Below are positions 7,916-17,263 of a stretch of 64,000 bases of DNA, piece by piece. Every line of letters begins with the position of its first letter. The first letter of the stretch is position 1. The translations under genes were made by a program, and so were the position numbers. The DNA lies in assembly GCF_001662875.1 (NCBI RefSeq), contig NZ_JPVZ01000002.1, forward strand, positions 186,001-250,000. Reading direction: 5' to 3'. This DNA comes from Thalassospira tepidiphila MCCC 1A03514 (GTDB taxonomy: Bacteria > Pseudomonadota > Alphaproteobacteria > Rhodospirillales > Thalassospiraceae). Under the pieces are notes generated by a model. The model ran no database searches, had not been told where the DNA came from, and saw only the letters and a program-made list of their open reading frames with translations.

Positions 7916-9652
7916 TCAGCTTTCGACATCACGGCGTTCATACGGGTCACGCACCACCCAGGTGCCATCCCATTCGCGGTCCTGTTCGCGCCGCTCAAGG
8001 CGCTCCATGCGGTTCATCATCAGCTGTGCGGCAAAGTCGCTGTCATCAAACGCGATGACTTCCTCATAAAGCGGCCGGGCCGCATCGAAATTGCCATCGC
8101 GGTAATGCGCCATGGCGGTTTCGTACTTGCTGCGCCATTCACGCCGTTCTTCGGAAAGCTGTCCGCCCTGCGCCAGTACTTCGTAAAGGAAGACGACTTT
8201 TTCGGTACCCAGCAGCACCACATGATCAAGGTCGCGCATCTCGACCTCGCCCGACGCCATGCTGGCCGTTTCGTGCGAAGCCAGAATTTGCGTGCCATAG
8301 ACCCGGTTGGCCTTTTCCAGACGGTTGGCATAGTTCACGCAATCGCCAACCACGGTATAGGCGCGTGATTTGTCCGTACCAATGGAACCGACAACCACCT
8401 CGCCGGTCGCAATGCCAACACGGATTTCAAGGCCATGATCGCCAATCAGCTCGGCATATTTGGTCTTAAGCGCGTTAAAGCGCGCAACCTGTTCAAGGGC
8501 CGCCTGACAGGCATGTTTGGCATGGGACCCTTCGCCGCAGAAGGGTGGACCCCAAAAGCCGATCACGCGGTCACCAACGAAATTGTCGATAATGCCGCTT
8601 TGATTGGCGATCGGTTCGGTCATCGCGGTGAGATAGTCATTGAGGAAATCGACAAGCTTTTCGGGCGGGGTATGTTCGGCCAGCCAGTCAAACCCGGTCA
8701 GGTTCACGACACTGACGGTCATCACGCGCTTTTCGGAGTTCTCAAGCGCGGTTTCCTGATTGATCAGATTATTGATGACTTTCGGATCGACATATTTGCC
8801 AAAGCGTTCGCGCATCCTGAACCGCACGCGGAGTTCGCGCGTCATGCGGTTAAAGGCATCGGCCAACCGGCCAAAATCACCCTTGGAGCTGAATTCAAGC
8901 TTGGTATCGAGCTTGCCCGACTGAATGGAATTCAACGCACTCGTGGTTTTGCGCACGGCAACCACCACCGCATGCGCCATATAATAGGCCAGCGAAATAC
9001 CGATAATAACGGCCGCCAGCATCATGATGAATTCAGCCTGAATCAGGAAATCTTCGCGCTTGGAAACGTTTTCCACTGTTTGCGCGGCGTAATCTTCAAG
9101 AAGCCGGATTTCATTGCGCAGGTTCAGCACAATAATCCGATGCAGGCCGCGCACGGTGTTTTCCTGTGACCGGGCATCTGCAAGGTTTCCTGCCCGCACC
9201 TGATCAAGCAGGCGTTCAACGCCCAAGGAAAACTGTGCCGATACATCGGCAAATTCCCGCATGCGCACATCAAGATCAAACAGCACACCCTCGTCAAAGT
9301 GACCGGATGCCTGCGCCCGACCAAGGGCAGCAAAGGTAAAGGATTTGCGGAAGGCCTGTTCGATCTGGGTTTGTTTGGCTTCGATTTCGATCTCGATGCC
9401 ATTCAAAAGCGATGTCTGCGGTCCGTCACTTTCGACCACCCGCATGTAACGATCAATCAGCGAAATCTGTTCAAGCTGGCGCGCACGCACGTCCGAAAGC
9501 GAGTCCTTAACCGGCGTGACGTAACGCGACACCGCCTCAAGATCACCATTGATGCCAAGGGACTGGATCACGGAGAAACCGGTGGCCACAACGAGCCACA
9601 CGACAAAAAAGGCCGCGACACCCAGGAACTTCGCCCGAATGGTCCTTAGCAT
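7916..9652 (-). CDS. HAMP-domain class III nucleotidyl cyclase homolog with altered active site
   Basis: About 578 residues from ATG 9652, preceded by GGAGGA. TM1 is at residues 9-31, followed by a helical periplasmic sensor region of ~175 residues, TM2 at about 207-233, a HAMP linker (LNSIQSGKLDTKL), a class III cyclase domain from about 310 to 470, and a TPR-like tail. The second metal Asp is present (VGDRVIGFWG, D361), as are the transition-state Asn440 and Arg444 (VNYANRLE). The first metal Asp of the usual FxDIRGF motif is Asn317, and the Lys that recognises adenine is Asn357. It may be a weak or non-catalytic cyclase, or use another substrate. An in-frame Met 30 codons upstream is less likely as start. 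Confidence 0.85.
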   Translation of the reverse strand: MLRTIRAKFLGVAAFFVVWLVVATGFSVIQSLGINGDLEAVSRYVTPVKDSLSDVRARQLEQISLIDRYMRVVESDGPQTSLLNGIEIEIEAKQTQIEQAFRKSFTFAALGRAQASGHFDEGVLFDLDVRMREFADVSAQFSLGVERLLDQVRAGNLADARSQENTVRGLHRIIVLNLRNEIRLLEDYAAQTVENVSKREDFLIQAEFIMMLAAVIIGISLAYYMAHAVVVAVRKTTSALNSIQSGKLDTKLEFSSKGDFGRLADAFNRMTRELRVRFRMRERFGKYVDPKVINNLINQETALENSEKRVMTVSVVNLTGFDWLAEHTPPEKLVDFLNDYLTAMTEPIANQSGIIDNFVGDRVIGFWGPPFCGEGSHAKHACQAALEQVARFNALKTKYAELIGDHGLEIRVGIATGEVVVGSIGTDKSRAYTVVGDCVNYANRLEKANRVYGTQILASHETASMASGEVEMRDLDHVVLLGTEKVVFLYEVLAQGGQLSEERREWRSKYETAMAHYRDGNFDAARPLYEEVIAFDDSDFAAQLMMNRMERLERREQDREWDGTWVVRDPYERRDVES

Positions 9653-9799
9653 GCCGGTCCTGATCCTCCGGTTAAGTGATGGTGCATCATCAATTGCTGC
9701 TTGGCATATCGGAACGAAACAGCGGTTCGACAACCTGCACAATGCCTTGCAACTCTTTAAAAAAGGCTACCTGATCACGGTTTATGGGTCAAAATGCAA

Positions 9800-10822
9800 T
9801 CATTTGATTGTGCAGGAATAATTTTTCCGATCTGTGCGATCCGTGACCCAGCGCCGAATATCCTCGATCACCACCGGCCCGTTCAGATCCCGCAACAGCA
9901 TGTGATACCCCTCCGAATAAAGGCAGTGGTGATAGTCGGGCAAACCGAGGCTGGACAGTTCATCATCAAGTGCCGCAACTGCCTTGGGCGGGATCACCTG
10001 ATCCTGCATGCCCGACAGCAAAAGCGTTGGCACAGAGATATCCCCGGCCCGAACGCGCGCCAAATCCATGATATCGGCGACCCCGGCAAGCAAATCGACC
10101 CGAACAGAAGACATCATGTGCGGGTCCCGCGACAGCCGACGCAACATGTCGATATTGTCCGACGGCCAGATATCAAGCCCCCGCCCCGTCAGCGGCAACC
10201 ATGGCAGGCTGTGTGACAGGATCGAAAGTGGTGCAGTCTGATACCACGGCATCATGTTCCGGTTCCAAACTGCCGGTGCCACCAAAACCAGGCCATCCAT
10301 CAAATGCCCGCGCGTGGCCGCGGTGATGATCGCCACCGCCCCGCCCATCGAATTCCCCAGAAGGTAAATCGGCGTATCGGGATAGCGCGCGCGCAACAGC
10401 GTCAATGCATCGCTGGCATCATTAACAAGGCTCGCCGTGCCCGCCCAGAACGGACGTGTAGCCGTACGGCCAAAGCCACGCTGATCATAAGCATAGATCG
10501 CGATGCCCTTCGAGCCCACCTGTTCACCCAACTCCATGAAAGCATTGGCATAATCACCCATCCCGTGCAGACCAAGGATCACTGCATCGGGATCTTCAAG
10601 ATTGCCCCAGCTTTGCAACGGCAGCGCCGCACCATCGGCCGCAACAAAACCGTCTGGCCCAAGCACGGTCTGGGCAATCGGTAGCCCCGCCGGTCGAACG
10701 GTTGGCGCACAGGCACTTACCATCCCGGCAAACAACAACATCGCACAAAGGCGGACAACGGGGCGCAATAAACACGGTGACAAGACGGCGACCAACCCTA
10801 CGCTGGAAACACAGACACTCAA
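9800..10822 (-). CDS. Alpha/beta hydrolase lipoprotein (monoglyceride-lipase/serine aminopeptidase S33 type)
   Basis: 340 residues. The N-terminus has a hydrophobic segment with a lipobox ending at Cys38 (VSAC), so it is probably a lipoprotein. The hydrolase fold shows the oxyanion segment GLHGMGDY (residues 84-91), the nucleophile elbow GNSMGG with Ser158, an acid residue in LLLSGMQDQVIPP, and a catalytic His in SEGYHMLL. The family cleaves lysophospholipid or monoacylglycerol esters; the actual substrate is unknown. The stretch before the hydrophobic segment is longer than normal, but no better-placed Met exists. It is divergent from the small coiled-coil gene at 11054. Confidence 0.75.
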   Translation of the reverse strand: MSVCVSSVGLVAVLSPCLLRPVVRLCAMLLFAGMVSACAPTVRPAGLPIAQTVLGPDGFVAADGAALPLQSWGNLEDPDAVILGLHGMGDYANAFMELGEQVGSKGIAIYAYDQRGFGRTATRPFWAGTASLVNDASDALTLLRARYPDTPIYLLGNSMGGAVAIITAATRGHLMDGLVLVAPAVWNRNMMPWYQTAPLSILSHSLPWLPLTGRGLDIWPSDNIDMLRRLSRDPHMMSSVRVDLLAGVADIMDLARVRAGDISVPTLLLSGMQDQVIPPKAVAALDDELSSLGLPDYHHCLYSEGYHMLLRDLNGPVVIEDIRRWVTDRTDRKNYSCTIK

Positions 10823-11053
10823 TGAAGATTATAATGCGTTCGCCCGCAAGGTATTGTCACACATTACATATTCCAAGCGGGCACTCGGGTTATTGAGGAA
10901 ATTCTGGTTTAAGGTTTAACCAGTCGGCCCGATCTAGTAGAACTACAGCAGGTTCAGCGGGTTTTTTAATCCAATGACAGATGCAGACATTGGGCAATAT
11001 GCCTTGTTGCCATATCGATCGTTCCACACGTTTTCCAACGAAAGGATACGACC

Positions 11054-11341
11054 ATGAGCATGAAAGAAGCTTACGAGAAAAAACTGGAAGCCCAACTCAA
11101 TGAGTGGAGTGCCCAGATTGACAAGCTTAAGGCGCAGGCTGAGTCGGCAGAAGCCGATGCACAGATACAGTATCAGAAACAAGTCAAAGAGCTCCGCGCC
11201 ATGCAAGACGAGGCCGAGCAGAAGCTTAGAGAATTGCAAAAATCAAGCGATACCGCCTGGCAAGACATGAAAGCTGGCATGGATAACGCTTGGGACTCGA
11301 TTGAAGCTGCGATGAAAATGGCTACCAGCAGATTCAAGTGA
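11054..11341 (+). CDS. Small charged coiled-coil protein (sll1863-type stress-response family)
   Basis: 95 residues, almost entirely helical and rich in Lys, Glu, Ala and Gln in heptad-like spacing. The C-terminus is WDSIEAAMKMATSRFK. It resembles the small sll1863-family proteins found in cyanobacteria and proteobacteria, whose role in stress is poorly defined; I assign it by overall look only. AAAGGA precedes the ATG by about nine bases, and a strong intrinsic terminator follows 27 bases after the stop, so this is a single-gene transcript. Confidence 0.7.
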   Translation: MSMKEAYEKKLEAQLNEWSAQIDKLKAQAESAEADAQIQYQKQVKELRAMQDEAEQKLRELQKSSDTAWQDMKAGMDNAWDSIEAAMKMATSRFK

Positions 11342-11367
11342 TCGAGCGGATCAAAACGCAACCACAC

Positions 11368-11397
11368 AAAACCCCGCAAGTTTTCTTGCGGGGTTTT
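11368..11397. terminator. Bidirectional intrinsic terminator
   Basis: A perfect 13-bp stem (AAAACCCCGCAAG / CTTGCGGGGTTTT) with a TTTT loop lies between the coiled-coil gene (plus) and the ABC ATPase gene (minus). A/T runs on both sides let it serve both convergent genes. Confidence 0.9.
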
Positions 11398-11423
11398 GTA
11401 CATGATTACGAAAACGCAACGAA

Positions 11424-12392
11424 TTAGGCAGCCTTGCCGGCACCTGCGCGTTGCTTGTTATTATCGCGGGTCAGCATCAAGAAGATGTCTTCAAGATCGC
11501 CTTCCTCGGTCGACAGATCCTTAATCGCAAGGCCACAGCCATGGATCGCTTCAAGGATTTCCGCCATCTGCGTGTTGCTCGGGCGGTAATGAAGCGCGAT
11601 CTGGTTTTCCGATTTAAGCTCTGCCCCCCAGGGCGACAGGGCCTCGGGTACTGCGTTCAGTTCATTGTTCACGGTCAGAACCAGCGTCTTGTGATCAATC
11701 CGGCGCAGCAGGCTGCGCTTGTCTTCATGGGCAATGACATTGCCCTGATTGATGATCGCGATCTCGTCACAGAGTTCTTCGGCTTCTTCAAGGTAATGCG
11801 TGGTCAGAACAATCGTGACGCCCGCTTTGTTCAACTCCTTGACGTAAGCCCAAAGCTGCTGACGCAGTTCGATATCCACACCGGCCGTCGGTTCATCAAG
11901 AACCAGAACCGGCGGCGTATGAACCATCGCCTTACCGACCAGAAGACGGCGACGCATCCCGCCCGAAAGCGACCTTGCGTACGAGTCTGCCTTGTCGGCG
12001 AGTCCGATGGCGGCAAGAATCTCGTCCGTGCGGCGTTCGGATTTCGGCACGCCATAGAGGCCCGCCTGCAATTCCATCACCTGACGCGGGGTGAAAAATG
12101 CATCCAGATTAAGTTCCTGGGGCACAATCCCGATGGAGCAGCGTGCGGCGCGCATCTGGGCTTCGATATCGTTGCCCCAGATTTTTGCCGTGCCGCTGGT
12201 CTTGGTGACAAGACCAGCCAAGATGTTGATAAACGTAGACTTTCCGGCGCCGTTCGGGCCCAGCAGGGCAAAAAACGAGCCGCGCGGGATCTTGAGCGAA
12301 ACGTTATCAAGGGCGAGTTTTTCACCGTTTGATCCCTTATAGACCTTTGTCAGCCCCTCGACTTCGATGGCATAGTCGGGCATTGCAGTCAT
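11424..12392 (-). CDS. ABC transporter ATP-binding protein (ABC-2 exporter type, YadG-like)
   Basis: About 322 residues. Walker A is GPNGAGKS, the Q-loop is IVPQELNLD, the signature is LSGGM, Walker B is VLVLDEPTAG, and the switch His is in LTTHYLEEAEELCD. The C-terminal ~90 residues form the accessory domain common in drug- or lipid-type ABC-2 exporters. I choose the ATG at 12392 because GGAG lies 11 bases upstream; an ATG at 12443 would add 17 residues but has no RBS. No ABC-2 permease gene is adjacent on either side, so the ATPase is an orphan here and its cargo cannot be inferred. Confidence 0.8.
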   Translation of the reverse strand: MTAMPDYAIEVEGLTKVYKGSNGEKLALDNVSLKIPRGSFFALLGPNGAGKSTFINILAGLVTKTSGTAKIWGNDIEAQMRAARCSIGIVPQELNLDAFFTPRQVMELQAGLYGVPKSERRTDEILAAIGLADKADSYARSLSGGMRRRLLVGKAMVHTPPVLVLDEPTAGVDIELRQQLWAYVKELNKAGVTIVLTTHYLEEAEELCDEIAIINQGNVIAHEDKRSLLRRIDHKTLVLTVNNELNAVPEALSPWGAELKSENQIALHYRPSNTQMAEILEAIHGCGLAIKDLSTEEGDLEDIFLMLTRDNNKQRAGAGKAA

Positions 12393-12587
12393 ATGTCCGT
12401 GATCTCCACTCTTTTCCGCGTCGCTTGTTTGCGCTAAGACCATGAGGCGCCATGAGCACGCGGAAGTATTGATTGAATATGCCCAATCGGTATCATTCCC
12501 GGGAAACCGGGGTCAATGCTGTCCACAGTGCGCGGCCAATCCCGATGGTCATACAAGCCTGAAAAAGGCAAACTTGGAGCTGGATAT

Positions 12588-12767
12588 ATGAAGATCACCG
12601 AAGAAATCAAAGTCGGCACGCTAAATGTTGCCTGCGACGGCGGAAAAGGTCACCTTGGGCACCCGACCGTTTACCTTAATCTTGAGGAAAAAGGCGAGGT
12701 GGTCTGCCCGTATTGCTCGAAAAAATATATCTTCGACAAATCCTTGGCCGAGCACGCAGCCCACTAA
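12588..12767 (+). CDS. Zinc-finger domain protein (zf-CHCC type)
   Basis: 59 residues from ATG 12588, with GGAG about nine bases upstream. The visible metal ligands are a Cys in NVACDGG, His residues in GHLGHP, and CPYC near residue 40, followed by KKYIF. This matches the zf-CHCC family, related to the Ndufs6 accessory subunit of complex I. It probably binds one zinc; a role in complex I is family knowledge and not shown here. It sits 137 bp upstream of trpB, where many alphaproteobacteria have trpF instead. Confidence 0.75.
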   Translation: MKITEEIKVGTLNVACDGGKGHLGHPTVYLNLEEKGEVVCPYCSKKYIFDKSLAEHAAH

Positions 12768-12827
12768 TCCAATACGCACCTTTTTAGGTACAGTATGGGG
12801 CCAGACCCTGCCGGTGCTTGCGCACAG

Positions 12828-12844
12828 ATGGTCTGGCAGACCAT
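12828..12844. promoter_or_regulatory. Operator-like 17-bp dyad upstream of trpB
   Basis: ATGGTCTG-G-CAGACCAT is a perfect 8-bp inverted repeat about a central G, ending 60 bp before the trpB start. The tight symmetric form fits a dimeric repressor or activator site better than an RNA hairpin. The regulator is unknown. A nearby GCCAGACC (12800-12807) can pair with the GGTCTGGC half, so a longer alternative hairpin is also possible. Confidence 0.4.
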
Positions 12845-12904
12845 ATATTGTCACCTGCCTATGCTGTCGTGAACGCCATCACGGCCAATCCACGGGGAAC
12901 TTCC

Positions 12905-14122
12905 ATGACGTCTTCTGCACCTAACAGCTTTCGCGCTCTGCCCGATCCGGACGGGCATTTCGGCAATTTCGGCGGACGCTTTGTCGCCGAAACCCTGATG
13001 CCGCTGATCCTTGAGCTGGAACAGGCCTACAAGGACGCCAAGGCAGACCCCGCGTTTAAAAAAGAGATGGATTACTATCTCCGTCACTATGTCGGCCGTG
13101 AAAACCCGCTTTATTTCGCCGAACGCCTGACCGAGGAACTCGGCGGTGCAAAGATCTATTTCAAGCGCGAAGACCTTAACCATACCGGCGCGCACAAGAT
13201 CAATAACTGCATCGGCCAGATCCTGTTGGCCAAGCGCATGGGCAAAACCCGTATCATCGCCGAAACCGGCGCCGGTCAGCATGGCGTTGCGACCGCGACT
13301 GTGTGCGCACGCTTTGGCCTGCCCTGCACGGTCTATATGGGTTCCAAGGATATCGAACGTCAGTCGCCCAACGTGTTCCGCATGCGCCTTCTCGGTGCAG
13401 AGGTCAAACCGGTCGTTTCCGGTTCGAACTCGCTGAAAGATGCGATGAACGAAGCCCTGCGTGACTGGGTCACCAACGTCGAAGATACCTTCTATATCAT
13501 CGGTACCGCAGCTGGCCCGCACCCCTATCCGGAAATGGTCCGTGATTTCCAGTCGGTCATCGGCAATGAAGCCCGCCGACAGATCATGGAAGCTGAAAAT
13601 CGCCTGCCCGATCAGGTGATTGCATCGGTTGGCGGCGGGTCCAACGCCATTGGCCTGTTCCACCCGTTCCTTGATGACAAGGGTGTCGAAGTTGTCGGTG
13701 TCGAGGCCGCCGGTCACGGCGTTCATACCGGCAAACATGCCGCAAGCCTTTCGGCGGGCAAGCCGGGCGTTCTGCACGGCAACCGTACCTATCTGCTGAT
13801 GGATGATGACGGCCAGATCAAGGAAGCCGATTCGATTTCGGCCGGTCTTGATTATCCGGGCATCGGGCCGGAGCACAGCTGGCTTAAGGATATCGGTCGT
13901 GCGCGTTATGAGCCGATCACCGACAAGGAAGCCCTTGCGGCCTTCAAACTCTGTTCGGAACTCGAAGGCATCATTCCCGCACTGGAATGCAGCCACGCGA
14001 TCGCGCAGATCATGAAAGAAGCCCCGAAAATGGGCAAGGACAAGATCATCCTCATGTGTCTGAGTGGCCGGGGTGACAAGGACATCTTTACCGTGGCCGA
14101 AGCACTGGGAGTAGAATTGTGA
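12905..14122 (+). CDS. trpB: Tryptophan synthase beta chain
   Basis: 405 residues from ATG 12905, with GGGGAA upstream. The family signature is complete: [11 protein letters not shown], the PLP-binding Lys98 in [23 protein letters not shown], the phosphate-binding glycine loop VGGGSNAIG, and a C-terminal CLSGRGDKD. It condenses indole with serine in the alpha2beta2 complex, receiving indole through a tunnel from TrpA. The stop codon overlaps the trpA start (GTGA), so the two subunits are translationally coupled. Confidence 0.97.
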   Translation: MTSSAPNSFRALPDPDGHFGNFGGRFVAETLMPLILELEQAYKDAKADPAFKKEMDYYLRHYVGRENPLYFAERLTEELGGAKIYFKREDLNHTGAHKINNCIGQILLAKRMGKTRIIAETGAGQHGVATATVCARFGLPCTVYMGSKDIERQSPNVFRMRLLGAEVKPVVSGSNSLKDAMNEALRDWVTNVEDTFYIIGTAAGPHPYPEMVRDFQSVIGNEARRQIMEAENRLPDQVIASVGGGSNAIGLFHPFLDDKGVEVVGVEAAGHGVHTGKHAASLSAGKPGVLHGNRTYLLMDDDGQIKEADSISAGLDYPGIGPEHSWLKDIGRARYEPITDKEALAAFKLCSELEGIIPALECSHAIAQIMKEAPKMGKDKIILMCLSGRGDKDIFTVAEALGVEL

Positions 14123-14967
14123 GCGACGCTATCATCGGCGGCCAGGACCGCATCGCCAAACGTTTTGCCAAGCTCAAGGAAGAAGGCCGTGCAGGTCTGG
14201 TAACCTTTATCACCGCAGGCGATCCCGACCCGGAAACCTCGTTTGAAATCCTCAAACAGCTGCCAGAAGCCGGTGCCGACATCATCGAACTGGGCATGCC
14301 GTTTACCGATCCGATGGCCGATGGCCCCGCCATTCAGGAAGCATCGCTTCGCGCGCTTGCCGCTGGCATGCATATGCGCAAGACGCTGTCGATTGTGCGC
14401 GGCTTCCGCGATCAGGATCATGATACGCCGATCATCCTGATGGGCTATTACAACCCGATCTATATCTATGGCGTTGCCGAATTTCTTGAAGATGCGCGCA
14501 ATGCCGGGGTTGATGGCCTGATCGTTGTCGATCTGCCACCCGAAGAAGATGCAGAGCTTTGCATTCCGACCGTGGAAAAGGGCCTGTCCTTCATTCGTCT
14601 GACCACGCCGACCTCTGATGACAAGCGTCTTCCGAAACTTGTTCAGAATACCTCAGGCTTTGTTTACTATGTCTCGGTTGCCGGTGTGACCGGTGCCGGA
14701 TCTGCCAGCAACGAGCAGATCGTCGAAGCAATGGGACGCCTGCGCCGCCATACCGATCTGCCGATTGCGGTCGGTTTTGGCATCAAGACCGCAGCCCAGG
14801 CAGCCGACGTGGCAAAACAGGCCGATGCCGCTGTCGTCGGATCGGCAATCGTATCAAAAGTTGCCGAAAGTCTTGACGAAAACGGCAAGGCCACCGATAA
14901 GACCGCCTCTATGGTTACCGGCCTTGTGCGTGAACTTGCAAACGGGGTCCGAAACGCGCGCAAATAG
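14119..14967 (+). CDS. trpA: Tryptophan synthase alpha chain
   Basis: 282 residues beginning at a GTG that overlaps the trpB stop by three bases. It is a TIM barrel with the family's [14 protein letters not shown] (catalytic Glu), [14 protein letters not shown] (catalytic Asp), [11 protein letters not shown] and VGFGIKT, and VVGSAIV near the C-terminus. It cleaves indole-3-glycerol phosphate to indole and glyceraldehyde 3-phosphate. accD follows after 55 bp, the usual alphaproteobacterial order. Confidence 0.97.
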   Translation: MSDAIIGGQDRIAKRFAKLKEEGRAGLVTFITAGDPDPETSFEILKQLPEAGADIIELGMPFTDPMADGPAIQEASLRALAAGMHMRKTLSIVRGFRDQDHDTPIILMGYYNPIYIYGVAEFLEDARNAGVDGLIVVDLPPEEDAELCIPTVEKGLSFIRLTTPTSDDKRLPKLVQNTSGFVYYVSVAGVTGAGSASNEQIVEAMGRLRRHTDLPIAVGFGIKTAAQAADVAKQADAAVVGSAIVSKVAESLDENGKATDKTASMVTGLVRELANGVRNARK

Positions 14968-15022
14968 ATGGCGCTGCGTTTGAAAGAACCGATATAGACA
15001 GAACCAAGGATCAGTATCCGAT

Positions 15023-15949
15023 ATGTCGTGGCTGACTGAATTCGTCCGTCCAAAGATTCAGAAACTTGTTCGCCGCACTGATGTGCCCGAAAACCTCTGG
15101 CACAAATGCAAATCCTGCGAACAGATGATCTTTCATCGCGATCTGGCAAAGAACAATCATGTTTGCCAGCATTGCGGTCATCACATGCGCATTTCCGCCA
15201 AGGAACGTCTCGAAACCCTGTTTGATGGTGGCAAGTACCAGACCATTGAACTGCCGAATGTTCCGGTCGATCCGCTGAAATTCCGCGATCAGAAGAAATA
15301 TACCGACCGCCTCAAGGCGGCCCAGGCCAAGGCAACCTTCAAGGATGCGCTGGCTGTCGCCCATGGCGAAGTCGGTGGTCATCCGACCGTGATTGCCGTT
15401 TTCGACTTCTCCTTCATGGGGGGATCGATGGGCATCGCCGTTGGCGAAGGCATCGTTGCAGCAGCTGAACTTGCCTGTGTGCAGGATGCGGCCCTGATTG
15501 TCGTTCCCGCATCGGGTGGTGCGCGTATGCAGGAAGGCATTCTCAGCCTGATGCAGATGGCACGCACCACGGCTGCGATCGAAAAGGTCAAGGAAAAGGG
15601 CCTGCCCTATTTCGTGCTCCTGACCGATCCGACCACTGGCGGTGTTTCGGCATCCTTTGCCATGCTGGGTGATATCCAGATCGCTGAACCGGGCGCACAG
15701 ATCGGCTTTGCCGGGCGCCGCGTGATCGAAAGCACCATCCGCGAAAAACTACCCGATGACTTCCAGACGGCCGAATACCTTCTGGAACATGGCATGGTGG
15801 ATATGGTCGTGCCGCGTTCAGAACTGAACGCGACCTTTGGCCGCCTGATCGATATGATCCGTCGCACCAAACCGGGTGCGGCTGTGGTTCCGATCAAGGA
15901 CGCCAAGGCCAAATCGACCAAATCCAAAACTCCGAGTGCGGATAAATAA
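15023..15949 (+). CDS. accD: Acetyl-CoA carboxylase carboxyltransferase subunit beta
   Basis: 308 residues. The N-terminal zinc ribbon has CKSC and CQHC pairs (residues ~32-54). The crotonase-type carboxyltransferase domain shows FSFMGGSMG, PASGGARMQEG, TDPTTGGVSASFA and IGFAGRRVIE. With AccA it transfers CO2 from carboxybiotin-BCCP to acetyl-CoA, the first step of fatty-acid synthesis. The C-terminal tail is Lys-rich (KDAKAKSTKSK). AAGGA precedes the ATG. folC follows with almost no gap. Confidence 0.97.
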   Translation: MSWLTEFVRPKIQKLVRRTDVPENLWHKCKSCEQMIFHRDLAKNNHVCQHCGHHMRISAKERLETLFDGGKYQTIELPNVPVDPLKFRDQKKYTDRLKAAQAKATFKDALAVAHGEVGGHPTVIAVFDFSFMGGSMGIAVGEGIVAAAELACVQDAALIVVPASGGARMQEGILSLMQMARTTAAIEKVKEKGLPYFVLLTDPTTGGVSASFAMLGDIQIAEPGAQIGFAGRRVIESTIREKLPDDFQTAEYLLEHGMVDMVVPRSELNATFGRLIDMIRRTKPGAAVVPIKDAKAKSTKSKTPSADK

Positions 15950-15950
15950 C

Positions 15951-17243
15951 TTGGCGGGCAGCGACGCAATCCTTGCTCGCCTTGGCAAGCTGCACCCGAA
16001 AGTCATCGACCTTTCGTTAGGGCGGATTACCCGGCTGCTTGAAAAGCTGGGCAATCCGCACCTTTCACTCCCCCCCGTCATTCATATCGCCGGCACCAAT
16101 GGCAAGGGATCGACCCTTGCCTATCTGCGCGCGATCTATGAGGCGGCGGGACTTCGGGTGCATTGCTCCACATCCCCGCATCTGGTGCGTTTTCATGAAC
16201 GCATCACCCTTGCTGGCCAGATGATTTCAGAAGAAGCCCTGTGTGATCTTCTCGAAGAAGTTGAGGCGGTTAATGCCGGGGACTCGATTACCTTCTTTGA
16301 AATTACCCAGGCCGCGGCGTTCCTGGCGTTTTCGCGGGTTCCGGCCGATGTCCTGTTGCTTGAAACCGGGCTGGGTGGACGTGTTGATGCATCCAACGTC
16401 ATCGATAAACCTGCCGCGACCGTGATCACGCCAATCTCGCTAGATCATCAGGGCTTCCTTGGTGACACGATTGCCAAAATCGCGTTCGAGAAGGCCGGGA
16501 TCATGAAAACCGGCGTTCCATGCATTACCGCACTACAAAGCCTTGAGGCGTTTAATACGCTGGCCTGTCACGCCAACCGCATTTCGGCCCCGATCTTCAA
16601 TGATTTCGAGGTGACTGAGGAACGCGAAGACGGCTTTACGATCCGCATCGGGACCGAGCAGATCGATCTCCCGCACCCGGCCCTGCCGGGACGCCATCAA
16701 TACACCAATGCTGCCACTGCGATTGCCTCGGTGCGCAAGGCCGGCATTCCCGGCTTTGACGGAAAGGACATCAATATCCTTGCCCGTGGTCTTGAAACCG
16801 CAAGCTGGCCCGCACGGCTTCAGAAACTTACCAAAGGCCCGCTGTGTGACGCCTTGCCCGATGGCTGCGATCTGATTTTGGATGGTGGCCACAACATTGC
16901 CGCGGCCGAGGCGATTGCCGACTGGCTGTCGCGCCAACCCGCTGGCGACACCGTTGTCATCATGGGCATGCTTGATAACCGCGATGCGGAAGCCTTCCTG
17001 AAACCTTTGGCAACGCATATCACCGCCTTGGCTGGTGTACCGATCCCTGGCGAACATCAGGCACATCTGCCAGAAACCCTGCGCGACGCGGCAATTGCCT
17101 GTGGCATTTCCCCGGCATTTTCCTGTGACGGCTTCGAAGCGGCCATTACCCCGCTTCTTGATGCCTGCCGCACCCCGAAACGGGTGCTTATTCTGGGATC
17201 CCTCTATCTTGCGGGTCTGGTTCTGGAAAAACACAGCTCCTGA
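15951..17243 (+). CDS. folC: Bifunctional folylpolyglutamate synthase/dihydrofolate synthase
   Basis: About 430 residues of the Mur ligase fold. The ATP-binding motif is HIAGTNGKGST near residue 45, followed by TSPHLVRFHERI, LLLETGLGGRVDA(S)N, and the central LDHQGFLGDTIAKIAFEKAGIMK. The C-terminal domain has LDGGHNIAAAEA. The enzyme adds glutamate to dihydropteroate and folates. The likely start is a TTG at 15951, one base after the accD stop; no ATG or GTG exists nearby in the frame without a long overlap with accD. This implies coupling to accD. Confidence 0.93.
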   Translation: MAGSDAILARLGKLHPKVIDLSLGRITRLLEKLGNPHLSLPPVIHIAGTNGKGSTLAYLRAIYEAAGLRVHCSTSPHLVRFHERITLAGQMISEEALCDLLEEVEAVNAGDSITFFEITQAAAFLAFSRVPADVLLLETGLGGRVDASNVIDKPAATVITPISLDHQGFLGDTIAKIAFEKAGIMKTGVPCITALQSLEAFNTLACHANRISAPIFNDFEVTEEREDGFTIRIGTEQIDLPHPALPGRHQYTNAATAIASVRKAGIPGFDGKDINILARGLETASWPARLQKLTKGPLCDALPDGCDLILDGGHNIAAAEAIADWLSRQPAGDTVVIMGMLDNRDAEAFLKPLATHITALAGVPIPGEHQAHLPETLRDAAIACGISPAFSCDGFEAAITPLLDACRTPKRVLILGSLYLAGLVLEKHSS

Positions 17244-17263
17244 ACGAAGCTTTAATGCGGCAA

